Shown: positions 7,097 to 16,219 of the stretch, in pieces
How positions within the stretch are numbered: position 1 is the first letter of the stretch
Layout: the number at the start of each line of letters is the position of its first letter
NCBI GenBank assembly: GCA_030037185.1
Contig: JASHRR010001025.1
Location: 1 to 27,761, forward strand
Reading direction: 5' to 3'
Length of the DNA: 27,761 nt
From: Xanthobacteraceae bacterium
Lineage (GTDB): Bacteria; Pseudomonadota; Alphaproteobacteria; Rhizobiales; Xanthobacteraceae
Made by a program: the position numbers and the translations under genes
The notes under the pieces: generated by a model
Database searches by the model: none
Seen by the model: the letters and a program-made list of their open reading frames with translations, nothing else
What the model was told of the DNA's origin: nothing

Positions 7097-7419
7097 CCGT
7101 CAGATCAACTGCGGTCGACGAGGATGACCGCCAGGGCGTACGTCCGCCCGGTGATCGCGTGTAAGCCGTAAATAATTCGAACAAACATTTTCATTGCAAT
7201 CACTCGTCGGTTTGAACGTCGGCAGAGAACGTCCGCAGAGATGCAGAGACAAGTCGGCAGAGACAACGTCGACAGAGACATGGATTGCCCGTTCCGCCGG
7301 GACGACGCGATCGTTTCCCGCGATGACGTGTCGTTTGATGGGACAGCATGAGGACGATTGTCGCGAGGCGATTTCAGCCTCTTCTGAGCAGGCAGTCCCC
7401 GTCCGGTCAGGTATTTTCC
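7097..7419. other. Intergenic region with degenerate CAGAGA repeats
   Basis: No credible gene. Between about 7217 and 7279 a 12-15 base unit of the form ACGTCGGCAGAGAC is repeated about four times with substitutions and spacing changes. The remainder holds no clear structure. Confidence 0.5.
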
Positions 7420-7444
7420 GGAACTGAATTCCAAGCGCTGAGTT
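7420..7444 (+). promoter_or_regulatory. EcfG-type promoter of the nutrient-deprivation operon
   Basis: GGAAC (7420-7424), 16 bases, then AGTT (7441-7444). The -10 differs from CGTT by one base. It lies about 145 bases upstream of the likely ATG at 7590, leaving a long leader, so it is a somewhat weaker call than the other copies. Confidence 0.5.
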
Positions 7445-7589
7445 AGGTCTTTGACGGGCAATATGATTGCAGCGGGTTTAAACATACGGTTCTTCGGCGA
7501 ATATGTCTGGCAATGGGGATGATGTTCCCGCCTAACGCTTGTCGAGCCGTAATTTCGCACTTCAAAAATCTGATGAAAGCAAACATCTG

Positions 7590-8087
7590 ATGAACGAACA
7601 AAGTCGAGGCACCATGGAGTTCCAGGAAGAGAATGTGGGAAACGTAGCCGCGCGCGAATCAGGCGCGTCAGACAAAATACCAGAGGATATCACGGCGCTC
7701 GGCGAGAAGGCGAAATCGAACATCGCTGACGCGGCAGAAACCGCGAAAGCTCACGCGCGCCGGATTGCCCACCAGCAGAAGGACGCGAGTGCCGACAAGC
7801 TGGGCGAAGTCGCCGGAGCCGTCCATGGGGCGGCGCGCACGCTCGAAGCCGGGATGCCCCAAGTCGCGAACTACGTGCACGAAGCAGCTACGCAGCTCGA
7901 GGGCGTCGCAAAGACGCTGCGGGGTCGGAGCGTTGACGATCTGATTGAAGAGATCGGCACCTTTGCGCGCGCCCAACCGGCAGTATTCTTCGGAGGCGCG
8001 ATGCTCGCTGGTTTTGCGCTGACCCGATTTCTGAAGAGCTCCGGCCACAGGGGCCAGGGGTGGCAAGATGATGCAAGGGGGCAGTGA
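7590..8087 (+). CDS. Nutrient-deprivation-induced-type stress protein
   Basis: The 165-aa protein resembles the alphaproteobacterial 'nutrient deprivation-induced protein' group. The N-terminal ~110 residues are Ala/Glu/Lys-rich and would form amphipathic helices (for example EDITALGEKAKSNIADAAET), followed by VDDLIEEIGTFARAQPAVFF and one membrane segment (PAVFFGGAMLAGFALTRFL). This suggests a membrane-anchored coiled or apolipoprotein-like stress protein, but biochemical role is unknown. The start at 7590 (MNEQSRG) is preferred over 7539 because the latter adds a non-conserved, Ser/Lys-rich stretch; neither has a strong ribosome site. It is the first of three overlapping genes: its TGA shares bases with the next ATG. 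Confidence 0.78.
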   Translation: MNEQSRGTMEFQEENVGNVAARESGASDKIPEDITALGEKAKSNIADAAETAKAHARRIAHQQKDASADKLGEVAGAVHGAARTLEAGMPQVANYVHEAATQLEGVAKTLRGRSVDDLIEEIGTFARAQPAVFFGGAMLAGFALTRFLKSSGHRGQGWQDDARGQ

Positions 8088-8509
8088 TGACGCTCGCGAC
8101 AAATAGGCAAACCGTTCCGGAACTGCTTACGTCACTCCTGACGCAGCTGGCGGAGCTGATGCGTACAGAGGGACAGCTCGCCCGCGCCGAGATTTCGGAA
8201 AAGATGACGCTGGCGACAACCGGGTTGGGGTTAATCGTCGGCGGCGCGATCCTGCTGATGCCTGCGCTCGTCGTCCTGCTGGAGGCAGCCGTGGCGGCGC
8301 TGGTGGAGAACGGGTTAGCTCCCTACTGGTCAGCCCTCGCCATTGGCGGAGGTTGCTTCATCATCGGCCTTATTCTCCTGCTGATCGGAGTGCGGTGGCT
8401 CAGGGCCGGCAAGTTCATTCCCGACAAAACCATCAATCAGCTACAACGCGACGCCGCGACGGCGCGGAGTCAGGTGAGAATCGACGATGTTGAAAAGCGA
8501 GCTGCTTGA
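8087..8509 (+). CDS. Holin-superfamily-like two-TM membrane protein
   Basis: The 140-aa protein has a short N-terminal amphipathic region (LLTQLAELMRTEGQLARAEI), two strong membrane helices (about 42-67 and 82-107) and a charged C-terminal tail, the layout of the Phage_holin_3_6/YqjE-like family. Such proteins are chromosomal and often sit with DUF3618 genes; no phage genes are nearby, so a lysis role is not suggested. The ATG overlaps the previous stop (TGATG), and the last 23 bases overlap the next gene, a pattern typical of translational coupling. Likely an inner-membrane component of a stress-envelope unit. Confidence 0.8.
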   Translation: MTLATNRQTVPELLTSLLTQLAELMRTEGQLARAEISEKMTLATTGLGLIVGGAILLMPALVVLLEAAVAALVENGLAPYWSALAIGGGCFIIGLILLLIGVRWLRAGKFIPDKTINQLQRDAATARSQVRIDDVEKRAA

Positions 8510-9482
8510 GCGCGACGCCGAAGCAAGGCGCCTCCAACTGGCAGAGACGTTCGATGAACTTCGAGCGCGTGCGACGCCGGGCCATGTTTTGGACCGGCTG
8601 GTCGATTACGCGACAGATTCGGGAGGCGTTGACTTCTTCCGCAACCTGCGAGATCAAACGGTCGCCAACCCCCTCGCGTTGGGAATGGTTGGAGCCGGGT
8701 TGGCCTGGCTCATGCTTTCACGAGGGAATGAAGGGCGCCGCTTGCCAGGGGTGCCCTACCGGCGACGGGGGCGCATACGCAGCTACTTTTCCGATGCGCG
8801 CGACCGGTTCGCAGATGCACGTGACCGCGCCGGAAACGTGATTGGCGAAACAGCGGCGGGGGTTCGCGACAGGGCCTCCGAAACGGCCGGTTCCATCGGA
8901 GCGACGGTCAGAACCGCAAGGGACTCGACGGTCGAAGCAGCCGGTTCGGCGGCTTCCTTCGTCCGCGACACCACTTCGTCAGCGTATGAACAAGCCAGAT
9001 CCCGCGTGAGCGATAGCAGGAGCGCCGTTGGTGGTTCTGCCTCCATGCTCTATGGGGGCGTGGCGCAATCTGCCGGCCGGACGGCCGAGGGAGTGAAGGC
9101 TTTCGCGAGTGGCGCCGCTACATCGAGCCGGGACCTGCTCGATCTCTGTCGCGAGCAGCCGCTCGTTATGGCGGGACTGGGCATTGCGCTCGGGGCGGCG
9201 GTCGGGGCCGCGTTGCGGTCGACACAAACGGAACATCAGCTGATGGGCGAAGCCAGCGACGAAATCAAGGAACGTACGCGGTCGTTCGCGCAAGAGCAGT
9301 ATGAAAAATCCAAATCGACGGCTGAAGCTGCTCTGGATAAGGTGCAACATAAGGTCAAGGAAAGCAGCCAGTCTCTAACGGATAATCCAAGCCTCGTTCC
9401 ATCGGATACGGAAGGGGATATCAAGGAAATGCGGGAACCGATCCGTCCGGAACGCATCGGGCTGCGCGATGAGCGGAGCTGA
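8487..9482 (+). CDS. DUF3618 membrane-associated stress protein
   Basis: This 331-aa protein opens with the DUF3618 pattern: a charged helix (ETFDELRARATPGHVLDRL) followed by a membrane segment (NPLALGMVGAGLAWLML, ~68-84). The middle (~105-210) is made of LEA/apolipoprotein-like repeats rich in Ala, Arg, Asp, Ser and Thr, such as FADARDRAGNVIGET. A second hydrophobic stretch (PLVMAGLGIALGAAVGAAL) near 225-243 is followed by a charged helical tail with QEQYEKSKSTAEAALDKVQ. The function is unknown; the fold suggests envelope stabilisation under stress. It overlaps the holin-like gene and completes a three-gene operon driven by the candidate EcfG promoter at 7420. Confidence 0.85.
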   Translation: MLKSELLERDAEARRLQLAETFDELRARATPGHVLDRLVDYATDSGGVDFFRNLRDQTVANPLALGMVGAGLAWLMLSRGNEGRRLPGVPYRRRGRIRSYFSDARDRFADARDRAGNVIGETAAGVRDRASETAGSIGATVRTARDSTVEAAGSAASFVRDTTSSAYEQARSRVSDSRSAVGGSASMLYGGVAQSAGRTAEGVKAFASGAATSSRDLLDLCREQPLVMAGLGIALGAAVGAALRSTQTEHQLMGEASDEIKERTRSFAQEQYEKSKSTAEAALDKVQHKVKESSQSLTDNPSLVPSDTEGDIKEMREPIRPERIGLRDERS

Positions 9483-10304
9483 CCTGACACTGCAGTCTCA
9501 ATCGATGCCGCGCGCTCGGCGGGTTTCGACCAAAGGCAGTTGATCGGGGACTGGCTCAGCAAGCAGGCTGCCCCCATCGGCAATGCCGATTCCCGGGAGG
9601 GAGGGTATCGTCCTGTTGGCCAGAACGTCAAAAGACCACATAGTTCGTGGCGTGACTTTTAAATTTGCCGCTGGCGATTTTTCGGGCCATCGGCGCGTCG
9701 GTCGGGTCTTTCGCTGACCTGCTTCCTCCCGCGGTGGTGTGTCGTTTGCCGCACCGCCTGTGATCGGCCTTCCAATTCGGCCCCTGGATTTCCGTCATCC
9801 TCAGTTTTCGTTGAAGCCGGATCATGCCCAATGGAACCCGACTGGAGCAGCCGCCGTCTGGAGGCTGGTTGCATAGGTTATTTGCTGTTTTTGTGACCTG
9901 AATTATCGCGAACGGCACTCGTAAAAACTCCATTTTAATTAATCATTTCATGATCAGAGCTCATCCAAAGATTAAATGTCAGGAGATTAAGCGGCACCTC
10001 TGTTTTTGCGCTAACCGATGCGCGAATGCGGAGGACGAAGCTCGCCCACTACTCCCCTGACCCCGACCGCTAGGCGGATGAGCAGAATTTTTGCGGTGGA
10101 AACAATGAGCGCCACGTCCAAGGCGAAATCTGAGAGTTTGGTTCAACCAACGCCGACAAGCCGGCGAGTTCCACTTTCCCGTTTCGCAGTAACCATATCG
10201 CGAGATAAGGATGAGGTTAACCGATCATGGAGGAGGGGCTGCGTCAATTTTGATCTTCAAAATATGTCAAATTGGCGGTATGTGAGATTAACTAGGTGCG
10301 GGCG
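9483..10304. other. Long gap, mostly without genes
   Basis: Apart from the doubtful 56-aa frame on the minus strand I see no gene. AT-rich stretches occur around 9925-9990 and 10255-10295, the latter just before the zinc-ribbon gene and a likely promoter zone. A small dyad TTTGGTTCAACCAA-like sequence lies near 10138-10151. Confidence 0.4.
9628..9798 (-). CDS. Possible small basic protein, 56 aa
   Basis: A 56-codon open frame starting MTEIQGPNWKADHRRCGKR and ending KFKSHATNYVVF. It is hydrophilic and basic, with no recognised family. The ATG is preceded by GAGG directly adjacent, too close for a normal ribosome site; an in-frame start at 9933 would add 45 residues of low-complexity character. 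It is the only open frame in this gap that reads like protein, but it may be chance. Confidence 0.25.
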   Translation of the reverse strand: MTEIQGPNWKADHRRCGKRHTTAGGSRSAKDPTDAPMARKIASGKFKSHATNYVVF

Positions 10305-10682
10305 ATGCTTCGGAAAGTCTCAAGACAAGTCGCGGATTGCTTCGAACGCGCGGCGGAGAGCCGGTCGCGAGCGGTTAATGCCGCCAACGAGATCGAAGAA
10401 GCAGAATACCTCGCGTTGGAGCGTCGCTGGATGATGCTGGCGAGAAGCCACGAATTGAGCGAGTGCGTTGCGGGTTTGAACGAGGAAACCAAGCAACGGC
10501 TTTGCGTTCTGATACCACCCGAGCCACCTCACCCGGCGGTACCCCGCCTGACCTGCGCGGAATGCGGTGGGAGCATGCGGCTCACACAGATTGAGCCTGC
10601 GTTGAAAGAAGGACAGCTCGCGAACACATCGACGTTTGCTTGCAAATGCGGCTTTACCTGCCTGCGGGCCGCAGATCGGTGA
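10305..10682 (+). CDS. Hypothetical protein with C-terminal zinc ribbon
   Basis: The 125-aa protein begins MLRKVSRQVADCFERAAE. The first ~70 residues are helical and polar (EIEEAEYLALERRWMMLARS), like small regulatory proteins of rhizobia. The C-terminal ~45 residues hold a zinc-ribbon pattern: CAECGG followed about 25 residues later by CKCGFTC. It probably binds zinc, and perhaps nucleic acid or a partner protein, but no reaction can be named. The ATG at 10305 is preferred, with AGG about 8 bases upstream; a GTG three codons earlier is an alternative. It stands alone. Confidence 0.72.
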   Translation: MLRKVSRQVADCFERAAESRSRAVNAANEIEEAEYLALERRWMMLARSHELSECVAGLNEETKQRLCVLIPPEPPHPAVPRLTCAECGGSMRLTQIEPALKEGQLANTSTFACKCGFTCLRAADR

Positions 10683-10925
10683 CGCGTAGGTCACCCTAGT
10701 CGGGGTATTGCGCCGCGCCTCGATCAGAGCGCCTTCAGGCGCGAGTTCCATTGTTCCAGAAACCGGGGCACATCATCGGTCGGACGAGTGCAACCTGCGG
10801 CTCCTTTCTTCGTGCCGGCCTCGCTTGTGGCGTTGGCAGCGAGGGGTGGGCGCCGTGCAAGACCACTTTGCCCAGCCCCACATTGCTCGAGTTCTCACGC
10901 GGTCGCCTTGCTGACGACCTGGAGC

Positions 10926-11160
10926 TTAGTTCCGCGCCCCCAGCTGAAAATCGGGGAGGCCAGGATTGTTCCAATTCCGCGGCGGTGGTGCATCGGGAGC
11001 GTACATCGGGGTTTCACGCCAACCAGGAGCGCCTGGCGGAGGCAAGGGGTAGAGGCGTGGCCCGAAATACCTGGACCTGGCTAGGGCGGCCGCTGAAGCG
11101 GTGATCGCAAACGTGCCGGCCGCAACGATACTCAAAAAACAGAGCTAAGCTTTTAATCAT
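10926..11160 (-). pseudogene. Small secreted proline-rich protein, apparent frameshift in T6 tract
   Basis: An ATG at 11160 has an excellent ribosome site (GGAGGA, 7-base spacing) and begins MIKSLALFF, but this frame then fails. One base later (dropping one T of a T6 run, 11139-11134) the frame continues SIVAAGTFAITASAAALARS and on to the TAA at 10926. The joined product would be about 77 aa with a typical signal peptide (MIKSLALFLSIVAAGTFAI, then TASA) and a Pro/Tyr/Trp-rich mature part (YPLPPPGAPGW, APDAPPPRNWNNP). Possible explanations are a sequencing error in the homopolymer, a true recent mutation, or slippage. No family name is recognised. Confidence 0.6.
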
Positions 11161-11455
11161 ATCCTGGTCCTCCGGTGCTCCCCGCGCCAGTTAACCTTTG
11201 GGGATGAAACAGGTTTTCACGCGCACCGTGACCCTTCAGCCCGCAGCGCGGGCAACCGCATTCCCCGCCGGCCTATCCTGTGCCTCGAATCAATAGAGGT
11301 GACGGCAAATACGATTGCGCCCAGCGCGAGCGCCAAGTGGAGAGGTGCGGCGTATTCGGATGGGATCGGAGCCGGGCGCGCGCCAGCAGCGGTGCGGAAC
11401 GATGTGTGGCAGGTAAGGTTATCCCCACGCAGCTGACAGCACAAAGAGCGTCCCC
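11161..11455. other. Intergenic region upstream of phosphoketolase
   Basis: The stretch separates the divergent small secreted gene and xfp. It carries the EcfG-type element at 11396-11420. A minus-strand open frame with a hydrophobic patch (LALALGAIVFAV) crosses it but begins inside xfp and lacks a ribosome site. Confidence 0.45.
11396..11420 (+). promoter_or_regulatory. EcfG-type promoter of phosphoketolase
   Basis: GGAAC (11396-11400), 16 bases, then GGTT (11417-11420). The -10 has G in place of the usual C. It lies 35 bases upstream of the xfp ATG. Confidence 0.6.
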
Positions 11456-13870
11456 ATGCAGGAAATAGCCGTCGAAGGCGGACCGGTGCACGCCCTCGAT
11501 GCGGAAGAGATCCATCGCCTTGATGCTTACTGGCGGGCGGCAAACTACCTTTCGGTCGGCCAAATTTATCTGATGGACAACCCTTTGCTGCGGGAGCCGC
11601 TGAGAGCCGAGCACATCAAGCCGCGCCTGTTGGGACATTGGGGCACAACACCCGGCCTCAACTTTGCATACGCGCATCTCAACCGCGTGATCAAGGCGCG
11701 CGACCTCAACGTCATCTTTATCTGCGGCCCCGGCCACGGCGGCCCTGCAGTGGTGGCCAATACCTACCTCGAAGGAACCTACAGCGAGATCTATCCCAAA
11801 ATCAGCCAGGATGCCCGCGGCCTGCGCCAGCTGTTCCGCCAATTCTCATTTCCCGGCGGAATACCGAGCCATGCGGCGCCCGAGACTCCAGGCTCGATCC
11901 ATGAAGGCGGCGAACTCGGCTATTGCCTCGCGCATGCTTTTGGAGCTGCGTGCGACAACCCGGATCTGATCGTCGCCTGTGTGATCGGCGACGGCGAAGC
12001 CGAAACGGGACCGCTCGCGGCCTCCTGGCACTGCAATGCTTTTCTTAATCCAGCTTCGGATGGGGCCGTACTGCCTATTCTTCATCTCAATGGTTACAAG
12101 ATCGCCAATCCGACGATTCTGGGCAGGTTGCCGGACAGTGACGTCATCGATTTCTTTCGCGCCTTGGGTTACGAGCCGTTGGTGGTGGCAGGTTCGGAGC
12201 CCGAACTGATGCACCGATCCATGGCTAAAGCCATGGACGTGGCGATTGATCACCTCTGGGCCATTCAACAGCACGCGCGTGACAATGGCGGTAACGGCAC
12301 TGAGGCCCAATTGCCGTCTCAAGTGCCCCGATGGCCCTTGATCGTTCTTCGCACCCCCAAAGGATGGACCGGTCCGAAACAGGTCGACGGCAAGATGATC
12401 GAAGGGTTTTGGCGCGCGCATCAGGTTCCGCTTGACGCGGTGCGCCAGAATCCCGAACACCTGCGCCTGCTTGAGGATTGGATACGCAGCTACCGTCCGC
12501 ACGAGCTGTTTGACGAAGCCGGACGCCCGGCAATCGAGATTACCGAAACGACGCCGAGCGGGAGCCGTCGCATGGGCGCTAATCCGCACGCGAACGGCGG
12601 CCTCATCAGACGGGAGCTTCGGCTCCCGGATTTCCGATGCTACGCAGTCAAGGTCGCAAACCCGGGGGCGTCGCAGGCGGAGCCGACGCGCATTGCCGGC
12701 AGGCTGCTGCGCGACGTCGCGCGGCTCAACGCCAACAGTCGCAACTTTCGTCTGCTAGGCCCCGACGAGACATCGTCCAATCGCCTGGATGCAATATTCG
12801 AGGCCACCGATCGCGTCTGGATGGAGCGGCGCGAGCCGTATGACGTTCATCTCTCCCGCCACGGCCGGGTCATCGAGGTGCTGAGCGAACATATTTGTCA
12901 AGGCTGGCTTGAAGGATATCTTCTGACCGGAAGGCACGGCCTGTTCTCATGCTATGAAGCCTTCATTCACATCGTCGATTCGATGTTCAATCAACACGCC
13001 AAGTGGCTGAAGGTAGCCCGCACCCTGGCGTGGCGGCGGCCGATTTCGTCGCTGAACTATCTTCTCACGTCGCACGTCTGGCGTCAGGACCATAACGGTT
13101 TCAGTCACCAGGATCCGGGATTCATTGATCTCGTGGTCAATAAGAAGGCGGATATCGTGCGCGTGTATTTCCCCCCCGATGCGAATTGCCTTCTATGGGT
13201 GTTGGACCATTGTTTGCGTACCTATGACCGCATCAACGTGATCGTTGCCGGCAAGCATGCCGAGCCGCAGTGGCTGGCCATCGACGATGCCGCCAAGCAT
13301 TGCGAGGCGGGGATCGGAATTTGGGATTGGGCCTCAAACGACAGCTACGGCAAAGAGCCGGATGTCGTCATGGCCTGTGCTGGCGACGTCCCCACGCTGG
13401 AAACGATTGCCGCGGTCGCGCTGTTGCGCGAGGCGCTGCCAGACCTGACAATCCGATTGGTCAATATCGTCGACCTTATGACCTTGCAGTCGAAGGATGC
13501 CCATCCCCACGGCATCAGCGATGCGGATTTCGATAGCCTTTTCACGCCGGATCGGCCGGTAATCTTCGCCTATCACGGCTATCCGTATCTGATCCACCGG
13601 CTGACCTACAATCGCAGGAACCATGACAACATCCATGTCCGCGGGTTCATTGAGGAAGGCACCACGACCACGCCGTTCGACATGGCGGTGCTCAACAGGC
13701 TCGATCGCTTTCATTTGGCGATGGATGTCATCGAACGCGTGCCTAACCTTGCGGCACGGGCTGCGCACACGAAGCAGCGCTTTCGCAATAAGCTGATCGA
13801 GCACAGACAATATGTCGATCGATACGGTGAGGATATGCCGGAAATCCGGAACTGGAGTTGGCCATTGTAG
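11456..13870 (+). CDS. xfp: Xylulose-5-P/fructose-6-P phosphoketolase
   Basis: The 804-aa thiamine-diphosphate enzyme cleaves xylulose 5-phosphate or fructose 6-phosphate with phosphate to give acetyl phosphate plus glyceraldehyde 3-phosphate or erythrose 4-phosphate. Length is normal for the family. Landmarks are [11 protein letters not shown] (60-70), [10 protein letters not shown] (91-100), EGGELGY (150-156), the ThDP/Mg loop [15 protein letters not shown] (178-192), NGYKIANPT (212-220), then [29 protein letters not shown] and [16 protein letters not shown] in the middle and pyrimidine-binding domains. All expected blocks are present. The ATG at 11456 has only a weak AAAGAG site. Acetate kinase, which uses acetyl phosphate, lies convergently about 1.1 kb downstream, forming a complete sugar-phosphate to acetate plus ATP route. 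Stress control is suggested by the upstream EcfG-type element. Confidence 0.96.
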   Translation: MQEIAVEGGPVHALDAEEIHRLDAYWRAANYLSVGQIYLMDNPLLREPLRAEHIKPRLLGHWGTTPGLNFAYAHLNRVIKARDLNVIFICGPGHGGPAVVANTYLEGTYSEIYPKISQDARGLRQLFRQFSFPGGIPSHAAPETPGSIHEGGELGYCLAHAFGAACDNPDLIVACVIGDGEAETGPLAASWHCNAFLNPASDGAVLPILHLNGYKIANPTILGRLPDSDVIDFFRALGYEPLVVAGSEPELMHRSMAKAMDVAIDHLWAIQQHARDNGGNGTEAQLPSQVPRWPLIVLRTPKGWTGPKQVDGKMIEGFWRAHQVPLDAVRQNPEHLRLLEDWIRSYRPHELFDEAGRPAIEITETTPSGSRRMGANPHANGGLIRRELRLPDFRCYAVKVANPGASQAEPTRIAGRLLRDVARLNANSRNFRLLGPDETSSNRLDAIFEATDRVWMERREPYDVHLSRHGRVIEVLSEHICQGWLEGYLLTGRHGLFSCYEAFIHIVDSMFNQHAKWLKVARTLAWRRPISSLNYLLTSHVWRQDHNGFSHQDPGFIDLVVNKKADIVRVYFPPDANCLLWVLDHCLRTYDRINVIVAGKHAEPQWLAIDDAAKHCEAGIGIWDWASNDSYGKEPDVVMACAGDVPTLETIAAVALLREALPDLTIRLVNIVDLMTLQSKDAHPHGISDADFDSLFTPDRPVIFAYHGYPYLIHRLTYNRRNHDNIHVRGFIEEGTTTTPFDMAVLNRLDRFHLAMDVIERVPNLAARAAHTKQRFRNKLIEHRQYVDRYGEDMPEIRNWSWPL

Positions 13871-13885
13871 GATGCGACGGTCGGG

Positions 13886-13900
13886 CCGGCCGCAGGCCGG
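13886..13900 (+). terminator. GC hairpin after xfp
   Basis: CCGGCC-GCA-GGCCGG forms a strong stem 15 bases after the xfp stop, in a GC-rich context with a further GGGGGCCCC just downstream. No T-tract follows, so termination is plausible but not certain. Confidence 0.35.
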
Positions 13901-13979
13901 ACCGGTGGGGGCCCCGACGATAAACCCGCAAAAGCACCGCCGCTCGTGCCAGCGCTCAGCCCGTCCTGCAGCCCGTGTT

Positions 13980-14789
13980 TCACAGGGCGCCCTCAATCAC
14001 ATATTGCTCGATCGCCCTGGCGAAGCCGTCTTCGGTATTCGCCGCGGCGGTATGGGTCGCACAGGCTTTCACCTCGTCGGTGGCGTTTCCCATCGCGATC
14101 GACAGGCCGGCTTTGCGGAACATCGCCAGATCATTCTCCCCATCGCCGAGAACCGCGATGGCGTGCGGGGGAACAGCCAGTCGCCTCGAGAGCGATTCCA
14201 GGAAGGTTCCCTTATCGCGTCCGGGCGGCGTGATGTCGAGGTAGTAAGGTTGAGAACGGGCAACGAAAGCTTGGTCACCCAGCGATTTGCGCACCGCCGC
14301 TTCGCATTCTGCCAACCTTGCGAAATCCTGGCTCGACCCCACGATCTTGAAAGCATAGGCGAAATGAGCGCTGAAATCCGGCACGAGGACGGGTTCTGCC
14401 CGGATTGTCCGTCTCTCGTTCGCAATGTAGTGGCCGGCCGGGTCACGGATCAGCCAGCCGCTGGCGGTGAAAAGCCAGATGTCAGCTCCGAACGCCGCTA
14501 GCACCTCGGCACTTTGCCGCGCGGCCGGTGCCGGCACGAAATGCTGTTCAATGACGGCAAGGTCCGGGTTGACGACGGTGCTGCCGCTGAAGGCGCCCAT
14601 CGGCAGCTGAAGGGACAACGGCTCTACCAGCATCCGCAGTCCGATGGGCGGCCGACTGCTGACGACCGTCAGGCCGATTCCGTTATCGGAAAGCAGCTGC
14701 GCAGCGCGTGCGCTCGCCTTAGTGATTTGCTTGTCCGGCGTAACCAGCGTGCCGTCGACATCGGAGATGACAAGCGAAATCGCAGTCAC
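13980..14789 (-). CDS. Cof-type HAD-IIB sugar-phosphate phosphatase
   Basis: The 269-aa protein has all HAD motifs: DVDGTL (10-15, nucleophile and acid Asp), VSSRP (motif II), GRDKGTFLE (motif III Lys), and GDGENDLAMF (motif IV Mg-binding). The large cap between about 85 and 190 is of the C2/Cof type. Family members hydrolyse small phosphates such as sugar phosphates or flavin precursors; the substrate here is not deducible. It begins with GTG at 14789, with a GGGTTGAG stretch upstream as a moderate ribosome site. It is on the same strand as ackA, 221 bases further downstream, and converges on xfp. A role in dephosphorylating a sugar phosphate linked to the phosphoketolase route is inference from position. 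Confidence 0.88.
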   Translation of the reverse strand: MTAISLVISDVDGTLVTPDKQITKASARAAQLLSDNGIGLTVVSSRPPIGLRMLVEPLSLQLPMGAFSGSTVVNPDLAVIEQHFVPAPAARQSAEVLAAFGADIWLFTASGWLIRDPAGHYIANERRTIRAEPVLVPDFSAHFAYAFKIVGSSQDFARLAECEAAVRKSLGDQAFVARSQPYYLDITPPGRDKGTFLESLSRRLAVPPHAIAVLGDGENDLAMFRKAGLSIAMGNATDEVKACATHTAAANTEDGFARAIEQYVIEGAL

Positions 14790-15010
14790 GGCTCAACCCT
14801 GTGCTGAGAGCGCATCGCCCTCCCACCCGATAGTAGCCTGGATCGAGCGAAGCCGAAATGAGGGATCGCCTCGCCATCGAGCCGCCCCGTTCCCGGGTTT
14901 TGCCGACGGTAAGGGCTACCACAGTGGCTCTCTCCGTACGGATCGCGGCATCGCAGGCGGAGTGAGCTCAAATCCCGGCGCCGAGCGGACCTGCTGGTGC
15001 GGCGCAAACG
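14790..15010. other. Gap between HAD gene and ackA
   Basis: No gene seen. The segment around 14829-14870 (TAGTAGCCTGGATCGAGCGA and following) resembles a worn copy of a short interspersed repeat common in Bradyrhizobium intergenic regions. This is recognition only, not a search result. Confidence 0.3.
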
Positions 15011-16219
15011 TCAACGAGTGCCGACAACTCTTGTTCCGGCAGTCTCTTCGACCAACCGGCGCGTGTGACGCGCGACCATCAGGTTCTCGTTGGTCGGCAC
15101 CACCCATGCCGATACGGTTGAGTCTCGCCGCGATATGAGCGGACCGCCTCGCGCGTTGGCTTCATCGTCCAGCGCCAATCCGATCCAACCAGCGTGGCGG
15201 CAGACCTGGGCGCGGACCTCCGCCGCATTCTCGCCGATGCCTCCGGTAAACACGACGGCGTCAAGGCCGCCGAGCGCTGCCACGAGCGAACCCAACTCGC
15301 GGCCGATCCGATAGACGAACAACGCGACCGCTTCGCGCGCGGCGGGCATGTTGCTCGCCAACAGCGTGCGCATGTCGCTCGAAAGGCCCGAAACCCCCAG
15401 CAAGCCGGAACGCTCGTAGATGAGATGCTCGACGGCATTCGCATCCATCCGCTCATGCGCAAGCAGATACAGGATCACGCCAGGGTCGAGAGCGCCCGTT
15501 CGCGTGCCCATTGGCAGACCGTCGACCGGGGTGAATCCCATGGTGGTGGCGACGCTGCGGCCGTTTTCGATGGCACACATGCTGGCGCCGTTGCCGAGAT
15601 GGGCAACCACGATTTTTCCGCTGGCGCATTGCGGCGCCACCTCGGGAAGCCTTGAGACGATGTATTCATACGACAATCCGTGAAAACCATAGCGGCGGAT
15701 GCCCTTGTCGGTGAGTTCGCGTGGCAGCGCGAATTCCCGCGCCAGCGGCGCTTGGCTCCGATGGAAAGCCGTATCGAAGCAGGCGACCTGCGGCACCTGG
15801 GGAGCCACGGCCGCGACCGCACGGATCGCAGCGATGTGATGCGGCTGGTGCAGCGGGGCAAGCGGGATCAGCTCCTCAAGCTGGGTGATGACCTGGGCAT
15901 CGATCACCACCGGGTCGGAATAGACCATTCCGCCATGCACGACGCGGTGGCCGATGCCGTCAACTCTCGCCTCGCTACCGACGTGTTTGGTGAACCAGTC
16001 GTGAACGGCCGCGAAGGCGGCGCGGTGGTCTTTGCCGGCGACGGTCGCGTCCGCCACACCGCGGCCTTGCGCATCGGCAATCTCCAGCCGGGGAGATATC
16101 CCGATGCCCTCGACCTGCCCGTGCAGCCCGGCCGTGAGAGACCGGTCGGCAGCAGTTTCAAACACCGAAAACTTGAGGCTGGACGACCCGGCGTTGATGA
16201 CGAGGATCGGCTCGCGCAT
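15011..16219 (-). CDS. ackA: Acetate kinase
   Basis: The 402-aa enzyme transfers phosphate between acetyl phosphate and ADP, giving acetate and ATP. Length matches the family. Landmarks are VINAGSSSLKFSVFE (6-20), GHRVVHGG, the substrate region VACFDTAFH, YGFHGLSYEYI, VVAHLGNGASMCAI, GLPMGTRTGALDPG and VVPTNENLMVARHT near the C-terminus. All catalytic regions (Asn and Ser near the start, Arg in HRVVHGG, His in HLGNG, Glu in NEN) are present. It has no phosphotransacetylase partner here; instead phosphoketolase provides the acetyl phosphate. The gene starts with an ATG and is followed by the HAD phosphatase on the same strand. Confidence 0.96.
   Translation of the reverse strand: MREPILVINAGSSSLKFSVFETAADRSLTAGLHGQVEGIGISPRLEIADAQGRGVADATVAGKDHRAAFAAVHDWFTKHVGSEARVDGIGHRVVHGGMVYSDPVVIDAQVITQLEELIPLAPLHQPHHIAAIRAVAAVAPQVPQVACFDTAFHRSQAPLAREFALPRELTDKGIRRYGFHGLSYEYIVSRLPEVAPQCASGKIVVAHLGNGASMCAIENGRSVATTMGFTPVDGLPMGTRTGALDPGVILYLLAHERMDANAVEHLIYERSGLLGVSGLSSDMRTLLASNMPAAREAVALFVYRIGRELGSLVAALGGLDAVVFTGGIGENAAEVRAQVCRHAGWIGLALDDEANARGGPLISRRDSTVSAWVVPTNENLMVARHTRRLVEETAGTRVVGTR

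Noticed and set aside
8087..8509. Phage lysis holin
   Set aside because: The fold is holin-like, but there are no phage genes nearby and it is locked in an overlapping stress operon with DUF3618; a prophage is not supported.
10018..10434. Plus-strand frame of 138 codons before the zinc-ribbon gene
   Set aside because: It overlaps the zinc-ribbon gene in another frame and has a Ser/Arg/Thr-rich random composition.
11217..11543. Minus-strand small membrane protein upstream of xfp
   Set aside because: It has a hydrophobic patch, but begins inside xfp with no ribosome site and poor composition.
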